Of a stretch of DNA of 64,000 nt, positions 41,884 to 54,500 are shown in pieces. Origin of the DNA: Nemertoderma westbladi (Eukaryota; Xenacoelomorpha; Nemertodermatida; Nemertodermatidae). The stretch spans positions 32,298 through 96,297 of the forward strand of contig JAUCBJ010001957.1 in the NCBI GenBank assembly GCA_032718475.1. Direction: 5' to 3'. Position 1 is the stretch's first letter, and every line of letters starts with the position of its first letter. The notes beneath the pieces were generated by a model. That model did not search any database, was not told where the DNA came from, and saw only the letters and a program-made list of their open reading frames with translations. Position numbers and translations under genes: made by a program.

Positions 41884-43899
41884 ATGCGATTAATTATCAA
41901 TTTAAGAGGCCAATTATTATGCCACAGACGAACGAGTGGCGCAATGTGGCGCTCACACCGGCAAGGTTGCTTCTTTAACCAACCAAAAAATATATCTACC
42001 GTAATAAAACAGACGTGGAGAAAATGCCATTCAAAAAATAACGTACTAATTGGAGCTGCAAAATTTCTACCAAAGGTGCTACCGGTAACTAACGATGATG
42101 TAAATACTCGCGAAACTTCGCAAAAGGGAACTCTGAAACGTCTTATTCGGTTACTGGAACCGGAAAGAACATCTATGTGCATCGGGGTTTCCTTTCTACT
42201 CATATCATCTAGCGTGTCTCTTAGCGTCCCGTTCTTTATGGGTAAAATAATAGATATAATCAATAAATCGGACTCTCATTCGCTTCTGCTAACCCAGTTA
42301 TCCAACACCGCCGCTATGCTGCTCTGTGTGTTCGCGGTTGGCGCCGTGGCCAACTTCGGCCGTCTGTATCTGATGCAACGCGCCGGCCAGCGGATCATTC
42401 GGGACCTGCGCAGTCGGTTGTTCGACGCGACGATCCGTCAAGAGATCGGATTCTTCGATAGAACGAGTACCGGGGAACTCATCAACCGGTTGTCTAGTGA
42501 CGCAGACGTCGTCGGTAAAACATTAACCGAGAACGTCTCGGACGGGCTACGATCGCTCTGTCAGTCTGTAGTCGGGGTTTCCTTAATGTTCTACGTATCG
42601 CCGCAGTTGGCTTTGACTACGTTAATTATCGTTCCTCCCGTTGCGGTTTTCTTAGTAACTGTCGCTCGGCGACTGAGAAACATAGCGAAAGACGTCCAGG
42701 ATTATTTAGCCGAAGCGAATCGAGTTTGCGAAGAGCGTTTATCGAATATTCGAACTGTCCGCGCTTTCGGTAAAGAGAACTACGAAAGCGAGGTTTACCG
42801 AAAATCCGTAAACAACGTATTTAATATTCACCAAAAGGAAATTATATTAAAATCTACATTCTACATGGTTACCGGCTTATTCGGTAATCTTTTAATGCTG
42901 GCTGTATTCTATAAGGGCGGGTTACTAATGGCCGACACCCAATTATCTGTGGGGGATTTAACCGCCTTCCTTCTTTACTCGGGTTTCGTTACTATAAGTT
43001 TCAACGGGTTGAGTTCGTTTTACTCGCATTTACAGCGCGGATTAGGCGCTAGTTCGCGCTTATTCGAGCTGCTACAGCGCCAACCTCTCATACCCACTGA
43101 TATTGGTCTCACCATCCCAGCGGAGAACCATCTAGGCGCCATTCGATTCTCTGACGTGGAATTCTCATACCCAAACCGACCAGAATTCGGAGTCCTAAAA
43201 GGAATCGATTTAACAATAAACCCGGGGAATGTTGTAGCTATAGTCGGAAAATCTGGCAGCGGAAAGTCAACTATAGGCTCGTTGTTGCTAAGATACTACG
43301 ATCCCACTAATGGGGATATTACAGTAGATGGTTACAATGTTAGAGAGTTAAACCCCAGTTGGTTGCGTGGTCATATTGGTGTGGTTAGTCAGGACCCAGT
43401 TCTGTTTGATGCGACAATCCGAGATAATATACTGTACGGGGTGGCGGATCGGGTTGAGTCGGTAGGGGAGGTTGAGGAAGCCGCTGAACTTGCGAACGCT
43501 CTGGAGTTTATACGGGAGTTCCCTGATGGTTTCGATACTGTTGTTGGTGAGAGGGGAGTTATGTTGAGCGGTGGACAGAAGCAGCGAATAGCGTTGGCGA
43601 GGGCGATTATAAAAGACCCTCGGGTGTTGATTCTGGACGAAGCCACGTCGGCGTTGGATGTAGCCAGCGAGCGATTGGTTCAGGAAGCCCTACAACGAGT
43701 TATGATTGGTCGAACTGTTATTGTGATTGCCCATAGACTCAGTACTATAAGGAACGCGGGGTGTATTGCAGTTCTACACCAGGGCCGGATTCACCAATTA
43801 GGCACATACAATGAACTTGTTTCGCTTCAAGGTGGAATGTTTTATAATTTGGTACAAAGTCAAGTTGTAACGGGTAGTTACCCTGATTGTGGACTTTAA
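41884..43899 (+). CDS. ABCB10: Mitochondrial ABC transporter ABCB10
   Basis: 671 codons, one exon, a half-transporter. The N-terminus is basic and hydroxylated (RGQLLCHRRTSGAMWRSHRQ), as for mitochondrial import. A six-helix membrane domain spans about residues 95-400, with the conserved ELINRLSSDADVVGKTLTEN loop. The ATPase domain has Walker A GKSGSGKST (455-463), Q-loop SQDPVLF, signature LSGGQ (561-565), Walker B VLILDE with D585 and E586, D-loop ALD and switch H617. LNPSWLRGHIGVVSQDPVLF and ALEFIREFPDGFDTVVGERG favour ABCB10 over ABCB8. It sits in the inner mitochondrial membrane and supports heme synthesis and redox balance. AATAAA follows at 44009. Confidence 0.93.
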   Translation: MRLIINLRGQLLCHRRTSGAMWRSHRQGCFFNQPKNISTVIKQTWRKCHSKNNVLIGAAKFLPKVLPVTNDDVNTRETSQKGTLKRLIRLLEPERTSMCIGVSFLLISSSVSLSVPFFMGKIIDIINKSDSHSLLLTQLSNTAAMLLCVFAVGAVANFGRLYLMQRAGQRIIRDLRSRLFDATIRQEIGFFDRTSTGELINRLSSDADVVGKTLTENVSDGLRSLCQSVVGVSLMFYVSPQLALTTLIIVPPVAVFLVTVARRLRNIAKDVQDYLAEANRVCEERLSNIRTVRAFGKENYESEVYRKSVNNVFNIHQKEIILKSTFYMVTGLFGNLLMLAVFYKGGLLMADTQLSVGDLTAFLLYSGFVTISFNGLSSFYSHLQRGLGASSRLFELLQRQPLIPTDIGLTIPAENHLGAIRFSDVEFSYPNRPEFGVLKGIDLTINPGNVVAIVGKSGSGKSTIGSLLLRYYDPTNGDITVDGYNVRELNPSWLRGHIGVVSQDPVLFDATIRDNILYGVADRVESVGEVEEAAELANALEFIREFPDGFDTVVGERGVMLSGGQKQRIALARAIIKDPRVLILDEATSALDVASERLVQEALQRVMIGRTVIVIAHRLSTIRNAGCIAVLHQGRIHQLGTYNELVSLQGGMFYNLVQSQVVTGSYPDCGL

Positions 43900-44008
43900 T
43901 ATAACTGATATAAACCTTATATTAAATTATTTTTCATATGATTGATATTATACTTTATGTCGTGTAAATATTTATCATGCCTTATTGACCAAGTTACTGA
44001 ATTAAATT

Positions 44009-44014
44009 AATAAA
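44009..44014 (+). terminator. Polyadenylation signal of ABCB10
   Basis: AATAAA about 110 bases after the stop codon, in AT-rich sequence. Confidence 0.6.
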
Positions 44015-45255
44015 ATCAAATTTATTTGGATGAGACGAGAATGTTTAATTGCTCACGCCCACTCTTGCTTATATGACATATTGCTTATTCCTCACCCCCG
44101 GGTTGACTAAACTACCCCCCCCCCCCCCCGTCTCACCCATGTTTAGTCAATTAGTGAAAGTGAAATGTGGAAATGGAAGAAGTGTGAAATAGTGAAAGAA
44201 AAGAAGAAAGAAAAAAAGTGAAAGTGAAATACGATGTGAACCATTTGGTCTTTGTCGATGGCTTTATTATAAATATGTCAATGGACAACAGAATACAATT
44301 GAATTAAGTATACCGATAACAAAAATAGTAGTCTGATGCCGGGAGGGGGGGGGGGGGGTGACGCTAATGGGCGACAGTCAACGATCGCCCCTCTACATAT
44401 TCGCCCCCTATTTTATGGGTATATGGACTTGGGAGGAATAGACTCATACCATTGACCGATTTACCCCACCTTACTAGCCCACTTCGCATTTACCATTTCG
44501 GAAAAATAATATCCCGTTTCTACTTATAAACTATGTAAATTATATATATTATATTTATAAGCGTTTAATAAGTTGAATTTCACAAGACCCGGAACAAGCT
44601 GGCGGACAGAAACAACGATGCACAGTGGGTCAAGAGCGGCCAAAATAGGCAAAAACCGATGTGCTCAAAAACTTTTTTCAATGTCACCATTCGATTCGCA
44701 TATCTGAAAACCTCAGAAAATATACTTCATTTCAAAATTTTCATGTCTGGGAAGAAAATCTAGCTCGACAAACCCAAAATTTCAAATTTATATGAAAAAA
44801 ATGAAATTTTCATGCCAAATTAGGAAAAATTGAAAATATTTGGTAAAATGCCACTGGTCCCATTTTCGGTGGGTGATGTAGGGAATTGAATCCGCTTACA
44901 TTTCCCATGGAGAGCCTATTAAAAGAGGACAGATCCTGAAAAGTTTGGATCCTGTTTCCCGTTGTATGCTTGCAACATTTATTTTAATATCCATAATATT
45001 ATACAGTAAATCAACAACATAGTGCTGTAAAGTTTTGGCGGCAAATTTAAAAGTAAGATTAATCTCATAACTCTCCAAAATGTACCGGTATCTTTACAGC
45101 TCTATGCTCTAGTCCTAGCTCCAAGCTCTGTTATCTTTAAGTACGTTTGTTAACGTAAGTTTGCAAAACCTGTTTGATATATCTGTATATGATATGTCAG
45201 TATGTATGTTAATGTCTGAATGTTGTAATCTGTTGCAATTTTAGTTAAAGACAAA
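44015..45255. other. Intergenic region with C and G runs
   Basis: No gene. A run of 15 C lies at 44115-44129, 14 G at 44345-44358, and an AAAGTGAAA-type purine stretch at about 44157-44230. The GPATCH3 promoter should lie near 45100-45250; no TATA box is evident. Confidence 0.5.
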
Positions 45256-46788
45256 ATGTCGCAAGGCAAGGACAGTTTCCGGTATGTAACCATAGAGAAT
45301 ATCCCCAAATATTACAATACAATACATCTCCGTAGATTCTTCAACCTAGCTATACATTCGGGATGGATTGTCTGTTTCCATTACCTCGGCCGACCTGCAT
45401 CCTACGTTACGGTGGAAACCAAACACAAAGACCGGACTAAAGTAGGGATTGCTAAGGTACGAACTGGTAATCTGAAGGAGTTTGTTTTGAAGTACAACGG
45501 AATTCAATGGTCCAACGAAAATCCTCTTAGATCGAAGATTAGAGAGTTTTGTACCGAGTTACCGTTGCCTACGGTTACATTCACGACGAGCAAACTGAAA
45601 GAATTCCCATTTAAACTGCGAAAATCTGTTGAAGTTATTCGTTTGGAAAAAATGACTATAGTTTCTAACCTAGATTGGCTGATTGAATTTAGTGACATTC
45701 CAGACATATTGAGACCTAAGGGTAATATTGGTACAACTGAGGGTCAACTTAAGAAACTTATAAGGAACTGTAAACTCCCCAGTCATCTTATAAAAAAACT
45801 TGGGTTGACGCCACATTATCGAAATGAAATTATATTCAATAGAATTCCACCGCCGGAAAGTTACGAAGATGTCGAAGAATGGGATCGCCATGAAAGTCTA
45901 CATAATGACGTCACAACGCAAGAACGAACCAAGGAGCGCACGTTCGAGGGAGATATGGAAGTGGTTTGGGAGAAGGGGGGTCCCGGTGTGGTGTTCTACA
46001 CAGACGCCCAATACTGGAGGGAGCGGGAGGGTGACTTCGACGAACAAACTGTAGACGATTGGGATGTAGATATGAGTGGGTACGAGATGGGTGATAAATC
46101 CATGGCAGGGAGCGATTTCCGCGAATTGGAACAGATACGAAGAGAGGCTGGCAGTTTAAGGAGTTCCACTGTAGATGCTGGATGTTTCCGTCCTGAGAAA
46201 CAGTCACATTTTAATCGACCTCGGAAGAAGTGGCCAGGAGAACCGAGAGAAGAACAAGTGAATGAAACAGTTTGTACATCATCATTTTATACGAAGACTA
46301 ATAATGGCAAGAAACATTGTAAATCTATGTCATCGGATTATAAATGGGGATCCTTTGGGTATTGTAGTAGAGGAATAGCGCGGAAAGTAATGGAGAAGTA
46401 CGGATGGAGGGATAGCCTGGGGTTGGGAAAACGTTTAGATGGGCGAACGTTGCCGGTGGAGGTCGTCATACAGGCCGTACCCAGATCGGGTTTGGGGTTC
46501 GTTGTATCCACGTCGAGGGTCACGAATCCGTCGTCAACCCGGTTGCGCAACGACGACGCCATTACAATTAGCACTGCGTTCGACACGAAACCTCATCCGC
46601 ACGATCTAGTCAAGGGATTGAATCGAACTGAACCGACAACAGCGCTGAAACACCGCTGTAAAATACCGCAAACGCCATTGAAACACCGCTGTGAAACACC
46701 GCAAACACCACTGAAACACCACAGTAAATCATTCCCTTACGGTGCCGGCATTCGCTTCCATAGAAGTAATCAGGTTTTATTCTCTTAG
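45256..46788 (+). CDS. GPATCH3: G-patch domain-containing protein 3
   Basis: 510 codons in one exon, close to the human protein in length. It opens with an RRM-like fold typical of this family (FRYVTIENIPKYYNTIHLRRFF, RPASYVTVETKHKDR). A conserved middle region contains LRPKGNIGTTEGQLKKLIRN and LPSHLIKKLGLTP. An acidic part (EWDRHES, VDDWDVDMSGYEMGD) precedes the G-patch domain at about residues 363-415 (KWGSFGYCSRGIARKVMEKY, WRDSLGLGKRLDGRTLP, GLGF). G-patch proteins bind RNA or activate DEAH helicases; the human protein acts in the nucleus and in innate antiviral signalling. The tail holds three near repeats of TPLKHRCE, encoded by a short tandem repeat at about 46640-46730. ATTAAA follows at 46919. 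Confidence 0.93.
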   Translation: MSQGKDSFRYVTIENIPKYYNTIHLRRFFNLAIHSGWIVCFHYLGRPASYVTVETKHKDRTKVGIAKVRTGNLKEFVLKYNGIQWSNENPLRSKIREFCTELPLPTVTFTTSKLKEFPFKLRKSVEVIRLEKMTIVSNLDWLIEFSDIPDILRPKGNIGTTEGQLKKLIRNCKLPSHLIKKLGLTPHYRNEIIFNRIPPPESYEDVEEWDRHESLHNDVTTQERTKERTFEGDMEVVWEKGGPGVVFYTDAQYWREREGDFDEQTVDDWDVDMSGYEMGDKSMAGSDFRELEQIRREAGSLRSSTVDAGCFRPEKQSHFNRPRKKWPGEPREEQVNETVCTSSFYTKTNNGKKHCKSMSSDYKWGSFGYCSRGIARKVMEKYGWRDSLGLGKRLDGRTLPVEVVIQAVPRSGLGFVVSTSRVTNPSSTRLRNDDAITISTAFDTKPHPHDLVKGLNRTEPTTALKHRCKIPQTPLKHRCETPQTPLKHHSKSFPYGAGIRFHRSNQVLFS

Positions 46789-46918
46789 TTAAAAACGAAA
46801 TGTCCAATGTTGGATTTTATAGTTCCCTCCTATTTTTTCTGAAAAACCCTGTTCTACCTGTGGTTCTCAGTATAGTGCGAAGCTTTTGTAAAAAAAAAAA
46901 GCTACAAAATCAGCAGAA

Positions 46919-46924
46919 ATTAAA
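46919..46924 (+). terminator. Possible polyadenylation signal of GPATCH3
   Basis: ATTAAA, the common variant hexamer, about 130 bases after the stop. Confidence 0.4.
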
Positions 46925-47211
46925 GATTTCAAAATGTGTTCTAGGCGATAATATTCATGGTGTAATGTTATAGGTTTGTTCAGAAGTGGAAAAAATGAGA
47001 AAGCATCTCCAATTTATCTTAGATAATATTCATCGCATAATTCGCATAACTATTCTGAGTAGGCCTAGGCCTATATTATTATTAAGTATTTTGGGGTTTA
47101 CGCTACTAGTCAGACACATATATCTTCTTAGGATAGTCAAGTTTATTTTTTGTGGCTAATATAATCGTTATCGTGTATGCGGTTGCGAGTTACACAGCTT
47201 CGAAGATAGTG

Positions 47212-47280
47212 GGGTTGGTTGGAATGACCCAGCGTTCGGTGGAAAGTAAGGTGTCGTTGTGTCAGAGTATCCATCTCGCG
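47212..47280 (+). pseudogene. Relic of the secreted cysteine-rich gene family
   Basis: GGTTGGTTGGAATGACCCAG and the bases after it align with the end of the intact gene at 57333-57405 (GATTGATTGGAACAACCCAG...), with CCAGCGTTCG(A/G)TGGA shared and weaker similarity up to GAGTATC and CTCGCG. It lacks an open frame. It lies 9.5 kb upstream of the intact gene. Confidence 0.6.
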
Positions 47281-47611
47281 TCGAAGATTACAACTTTATT
47301 GCATTCAAACCAAAACTGAATGAAAATACCTTAAACTCACATTTTTGATGGTTTTTATTTATTTTCAATAACCTATAAATAACTAAGATAAATAATATAT
47401 TATCCTCGTTATTTCATTGTCTTAAAGGTATTTTTCTAATCAATAAATCAACTGAAATCTAACCCCGTAATTTTATATTTCTTACACTACTGGTGTCTGG
47501 GATTTTTTAATTATTTATTGCTTATACTTTGATTGGACGTTGAAAGCTCCTAGCAAATCCCATCTCGGCGAATTCATATATCGTCTCAATGTTAAATGAT
47601 ATGGTTACATC

Positions 47612-47797
47612 GCGTTTCGGCAACAGTCGCGATTCGGCAAAAAGTTGCATTTTGGCAAAAAAGATGCGTTTCGGCAAAAAAAAGTCGCGATTCGGCAAAA
47701 AAACCGCAATTCGGCAAAAAAAAGTTGCGTTTCGGCAAAAAGTCGCAATTCGGCAAAAAAAGTTGCGTTTCGGCAAAAAGTTGCGTTTCGGCAAAAG
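47612..47797. repeat. TTCGGCAAAAA tandem repeat, 18-22 bp period
   Basis: Nine or ten units of (A/T)TTCGGCAAAAA(n)GT(C/T)GC(G/A). Short ORFs on both strands are due to the repeat. Confidence 0.95.
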
Positions 47798-48501
47798 ATA
47801 AAGATAAATTCCTAGATGTTAGAACGGGGTTGAATTCAATTATTAAAATTGTAGTGGTCTTTCTTTATGCCAATTATGCAAGGTAGGTGGTACAGTACTA
47901 ATATTATTTTATTTATTTGTATGGAATTAATTTCGCACTACCAAATCGCCATGGCGACGCCATGGTTGACCTTTAAATATATTCCAAGATTCAGTTTAAA
48001 CAGATTAAGATCAAGAAACTGGGGAAGGTTTTCACTTACATACATTTTGCCCTCTACCGGCAGACTGGATCATGGAACTCATAACTGTTTATTATTATTA
48101 TTATTGACCGACCCCACAATGACACAGGATGTGTTCTATCACATATCTGAGAAGTTTCAGCTTGCGGAATGGGGCAAATATTTTTTATATTTTAATTATT
48201 TTTATTTGATTGATTAATTTAGTTTTTCGTAATTTAATTAACCTTTCTAGACAGATTACAACAATTCCAGTTCAGTTCAATTTTAAACGAAATAAAGCGA
48301 AATTTTGCAGAAAGCATGTCCAATAGATGCTCCCTATGGGGTGTCGACAGAATTTTGATTGAGTGAATTCTACGATTATGATCGGTAGTCTAGAATTAAT
48401 TTCACTGTTTAAAGGCAACCAACAGGCCCCTCGCAATCAGAACCTTGCATACACAACTAGGTCCGATAATGAACCTCATCAAAGTTTCAACAAACACGTG
48501 T
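47798..48501. other. Noncoding spacer before the satellite
   Basis: A 116-codon ORF at 47867-48217 shows no recognisable domain. An ATT repeat lies near 48090. Nothing else stands out. Confidence 0.4.
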
Positions 48502-51500
48502 GAGAAATAAGGACACCCAATTCTTGGATCCGTCCAATAAGGACACGCAATTCTTGGATCCGTCCAATAAGGACACCCAATTCTTGGATCCGTCCAATAA
48601 GGACACGCAATTCTTGGATCCGTCCAATAAGGACACCCAATTCTTGGATCCGTCCAATAAGGACACCCAATTCTTGGATCCGTCCAATAAGGACACCCAA
48701 TTCTTGGATCCGTCCAATAAGGACACGCAATTCTTGGATCCGTCCAATAAGGACACCCAATTCTTGGATTCGACCAATAAGGACACCCAATTCTTGGATC
48801 CGTCCAATAAGGACACCCAATTCTTGGATCCGTCCAATAAGGACACCCAATTCTTGGATCCGTCCAATAAGGACACCCAATTCTTGGATCCGTCCAATAA
48901 GGACACCCAATTCTTGGATCCGTCCAATAAGGACACCCAAATCTTGGATCCGTCCAATAAGGACACCCAATTCTTGGATCCGTCCAATAAGGACACCCAA
49001 TTCTTGGATCCGTCCAATAAGGACACCCAATTCTTGGATCCGTCCAATAAGGACACCCAATTCTTGGATCCGTCCAATAAGGACACCCAATTCTTGGATC
49101 CGTCCAATAAGGACACCCAATTCTTGGATCCGTCCAATAAGGACACCCAATTCTTGGATCCGTCCAATAAGGACACCCAATTCTTGGATCCGTCCAAGAA
49201 GGAACCTAATTTTTGGATCCGTCCAATAAGGACACCCAATTCTTGGATCGGTCCAATAAGGAACCCAATTCTTGGATCCGTCCAATAAAGACTCCCAATT
49301 CTTGGATCCGTCCAATAAGGAACCCAATTCTTGGATCCGTCCAGTAAGGAACCCAATTCTTGGATCCGTCCAATAAGGAACCAAATTCTTGGATCCGTCC
49401 AATAAAGACTCACAATTCTTGGATCCGTCCAATAAGGAACCCAATTCTTCGATCCGTCCAGTAAGGAACCCAATTCTTGGATCCGTCCAATAAAGGACAC
49501 CCAATTCTTGGATCCGACCAATAAGAAACCCAATTCTTGGATCCGTCCAATAAGGACACCCAATTCTTGGATCCGTCCAATAAGGAACCCAATTCTTGGA
49601 TCCGTCCAATAAGGAACCCAATTCTTGGATCCGTCCAATAAGGAACCCAATTCTTGGATCCGTCCAATAAGGACACCCAATTCTTGGATCCGTCCAATAA
49701 GGAACCCAATTCTTGGATCCGTCCAATAAGGAACCCAATTCTTGGATCCGTCCAATAAGGAACCCAATTCTTGGATCCGTCCAATAAGGAACCCAATTCT
49801 TGGATCCGTCCAATAAGGAACCCAATTCTTGGATCCGTCCAATAAGGAACCCAATTCTTGGATCCGTCCAATAAGGACACCCAAGTCTTGGATCCGTCCA
49901 ATAAGGACACCCAATTCTTGGATCCGTCCAATAAGGACACCCAATTCTTGGATCCGTCCAATAAGGAAACCCAATTCTTGGATCCGTCCAATAAGGACAC
50001 CCAATTCTTGGATCCGTCCAAGAAGGAACCCAATTCTTGGATCCGTCCAATAAGGACACCCAATTCTTGGATCCGTCCAATAAAGAACCCAATTCTTGGA
50101 TCCGTCCAATAAGGAACCCAATTCTTGGATCCGTCCAATAAGGAACCCAATTCTTGGATCCGACCAATAAGGAACCCAATTCTTGGATCCGTCCAATAAG
50201 GAACCCAATTCTTGGATCAGTCCAATAAGGAACCCAATTCTTGGATCCGTCCAATAAGGAACCCAATTCTTGGATCCGTCCAATAAGGACACCCAATTCT
50301 TGGATCCGTCCAATAAGGACACCCAATTCTTGGATCCGTCCAATAAGGACACACAATTCTTGGATCCGTCCAATAAGGACACCCAATTCTTGGATCCGTC
50401 CAATAAGGAACCCAATTCTTGGATCCGTCCAATAGGGACACCCAATTCTTGGATCCGTCCAATAAGGAGCCCAATTCTTGGATCCGTCCAATAAGTAACC
50501 CAATTCTTGGATTCGACCAATAAGGAACCCAATTCTTGGATCCGTCCAATAAGGAACCCAATTCTTGGATCCGTCCAATAAGGAACCCAATTCTTGGATT
50601 CGACCAATAAGGAACCCAATTCTTGGATCCGTCCAATAAGGACACCCAATTCTTGGATCCGTCCAATAAGGAACCCAATTCTTGGATCCGTCCAATAAGG
50701 AACCCAATTCTTGGATCCGTCCAATAAGGACACCCAATTCTTGGATCCGTCCAATAAGGACACCCAATTCTTGGATCCGTCCAATAAGGACACCCAATTC
50801 TTGGATCCGTCCAATAAGGAACCCAATTCTTGGATCCGTCCAATAAGGAACCCAATTCTTGGATCCGTCCAATAAGGAACCCAATTCTTGGATCCGACCA
50901 ATAAGGACACCCAATTCTTGGATCCGTCCAATAAGGACACCCAATTCTTGGATCCGTCCAATAAGGAACCCAATTCTAGGATCCGACCAATAAGGAACCC
51001 AATTCTTGGATCCGTCCAATAAGGAACCCAATTCTTGGATCCGTCCAATAAGGAACCCAATTCTAGGATCCGACCAATAAGGAACCCAATTCTTGGATCC
51101 GTCCAATAAGGAACCCAATTCTTGGATCCGTCCAATAAGGAACCCAATTCTTGGATCCGACCAATAAGGAACCCATTTCTTGGATCCGTCCAATAAGGAC
51201 AGCCAATTCTTGGATCCGTCCAATAAGGAACCCAATTCTTGGATCCGTCCAATAAGGAACCCAATTCTTGGATCCGTCCAATAAGGAACCCAATTCGTGG
51301 ATCCGTCCAATAAGGAACCCAATTCTTGGATCCGTCCAATAAGGAACCCAATTCTTGGATCCGTCCAATAAGGAACCCAATTCTTGGTTCCGTCCAATAA
51401 GGAACCCAATTCTTGGATCCGTGCAATAAGGAACCCAATTCTTGGATTCGTCCAATAAGGAACCCAATTCTTGGATCCGTCCAATAAGGAACCCAATTCT

Positions 51501-54500
51501 TGGATCCGTCCAATAAGGAACCCAATTCTTGGATCCGTCCAATAAGGACACCCAATTCTTGGATCCGACCAATAAGGAACCCAATTCTTGGATCCGTCCA
51601 ATAAGGAACCCAATCTTGGATCCGTCCAATAAGGAACCCAATTCTTTGATCCGTCCAATAAGGAACCCAATTCTTGGATCCGACCAATAAGGACACCCAA
51701 TTCTTGGATCCGACCAATAAGGAACCCAATTCTTGGATCCATCCAATAAGGAACCCAATTCTTGGATCCGACCAATAAGGACACCCAATTCTTGGATCCG
51801 ACCAATAAGGAACCCAATTCTTGGATCCGACCAATAAGGAACCCAATTCTTGGATCCGTCCAATAAGGAACCCAATTCTTGGATCCGACCAATAAGGAAA
51901 CCCAATTCTTGGATCCGACCAATAAGGAACCCAATTCTTGGATACGTCCAATAAGGAACCCAATTCTTGGATCCGTCCAATAAGGAACCCAATTCTTGGA
52001 TCCGACCAATAAGGACACCCAATTCTTGGATCCGTCCAATAAGGAACCCAATTCTTGGATCCGTCCAATAAGGAACCCAATTCTTGGATCCGTCCAATAA
52101 GGAACCCAATTCTTGGATCCGACCAATAAGGACACCCAATTCTTGGATCCGTCCAATAAGGAACCCAATTCTTGGATCCGTCCAATAAGGAACCCAATTC
52201 TTGGATCCGTCCAATAAGGAACCCAATTCTTGGATCCGTCCAATAAGGAACCCAATTCTTGGATCCGACCAATAAGGACACCCAATTCTTGGATCCGTCC
52301 AATAAGGAACCCAATTCTTGGATCCGTCCAATAAGGAACCCAATTCTTGGATCCGTCCAATAAGGAACCCAATTCTTGGATCCGTCCAATAAGGAACCCA
52401 ATTCTTGGATCCGTCCAATAAGGACACCCAATTCTTGGATCCGTCCAATAAGGACACCCAATTCTTGGATCCGTCCAATAAGGACACCCAATTCTTGGAT
52501 CCATCCAATAAGGACACCCAATTCTTGGATCCGTCCAATAAGGACACCCAATTCTTGGATCCGTCCAATAAGGACACCCAATTCTTGGATCCGTCCAATA
52601 AGGACACCCAATTCTTGGATCCGTCCAATAAGGACACCCAATTCTTGGATCCGTCCAATAAGGAACCCAATTATTGGATCCGTCCAATAAGGACACCCAA
52701 TTCTTGGATCCGTCCAATAAGGAACCCAATTCTTGGATTCGACCAATAAGGAACCCAATTCTTGGATCCGTCCAATAAGGACACCCAATTCTTGGATACG
52801 TCCAATAAAGAAACCCAATTCTTGGATCCGTCCAATAAGGACACCCAATTCTTGGATCCGTCCAATAAGGAACCCAATTCTTGGATCCGTCCAATAAGGA
52901 ACCCATTTCTTGGATCCGACCAATAAGGAACCAATTTCTTGGATCCGTCCAATAAGGACAGCCAATTCTTGGATCCGTCCAATAAGGAACCCAATTCTTG
53001 GATCCGTCCAATAAGGAACCCAATTCTTGGATCCGTCCAATAAAGCCTCCCAATTCTTGGATCCGTCCAATAAGGAACCCAATTCTTGGATCCGTCCAAT
53101 AAGGAACCCAATTCTTGGATCCGACCAATAAGGAACCCATTTCTTGGATCCGTCCAATAAGGACAGCCAATTCTTGGATCCGTCCAATAAGGAACCCAAT
53201 TCTTGGATCCGTCCAATAAGGAACCCAATTCTTGGATCCGTCCAATAAGGAACCCAATTCTTGGATCCGTCCAATAAGGAACCCAATTCTTGGATCCGTC
53301 CAATAAGGAACCCAATTCTTGGTTCCGTCCAATAAGGAACCCAATTCTTGGATCCGTGCAATAAGGAACCCAATTCTTGGATCCGTCCAATAAGGAACCC
53401 AATTCTTGGATCCGTCCAATAAGGAACCCAATTCTTGGATCCGTCCAATAAGGACAGCCAATTCTTGGATCCGTCCAATAAGGAACCCAATTCTTGGATC
53501 CGTCCAATAAGGAACCCAATTCTTGGATCCGTCCAATAAGGAACCCAATTCTTGGATCCGTGCAATAAGGAACCCAATTCTTGGATCCGTCCAATAAGGA
53601 ACCCAATTCTTGGATCCGTCCAATAAGGAACCCAATTCTTGGATCCGTCCAATAAGGAACCCAATTCTTGGATCCGTCCAATAAGGACACCCAATTCTTG
53701 GATCCGACCAATAAGGAACCCAATTCTTGGATCCGTCCAATAAGGAACCCAATCTTGGATCCGTCCAATAAGGAACCCAATTCTTTGATCCGTCCAATAA
53801 GGAACCCAATTCTTGGATCCGACCAATGAGGACACCCAATTCTTGGATCCGACCAATAAGGACACCCAATTCTTGGATCCATCCAATAAGGAACCCAATT
53901 CTTGGATCCGACCAATAAGGACACCCAATTCTTGGATCCGACCAATAAGGAACCCAATTCTTGGATCCGACCAATAAGGAACCCAATTCTTGGATCCGTC
54001 CAATAAGGAACCCAATTCTTGGATCCGACCAAAAAGGACACCCAATTCTTGGATCCGACCAATAAGGAACCCAATTCTTGGATCCGTCCAATAAGGAACC
54101 CAATTCTTTGATCCGTCCAATAAGGAACCCAATTCTTGGATCCGTCCAATAAGGAACCCAATTCTTGGATCCGACCAATAAGGACACCCAATTCTTGGAT
54201 CCGTCCAATAAGGAACCCAATTCTTGGATCCGTCCAATAAGGAACCCAATTCTTGGATCCGTCCAATAAGGAACCCAATTCTTGGATCCGACCAATAAGG
54301 AACCCAATTCTTGGATCCGTCCAATAAGGACACCCAATTCTTGGATCCGTCCAATAAAGAAACCCAATTCTTGGATCCGTCCAATAAGGACACCCAATTC
54401 TTGGATCCGTCCAATAAGGAACCCAATTCTTGGATCCGTCCAATAAGGAACCCAATTCTTGGATTCGACCAATAAGGAACCCAATTCTTGGATCCGTCCA

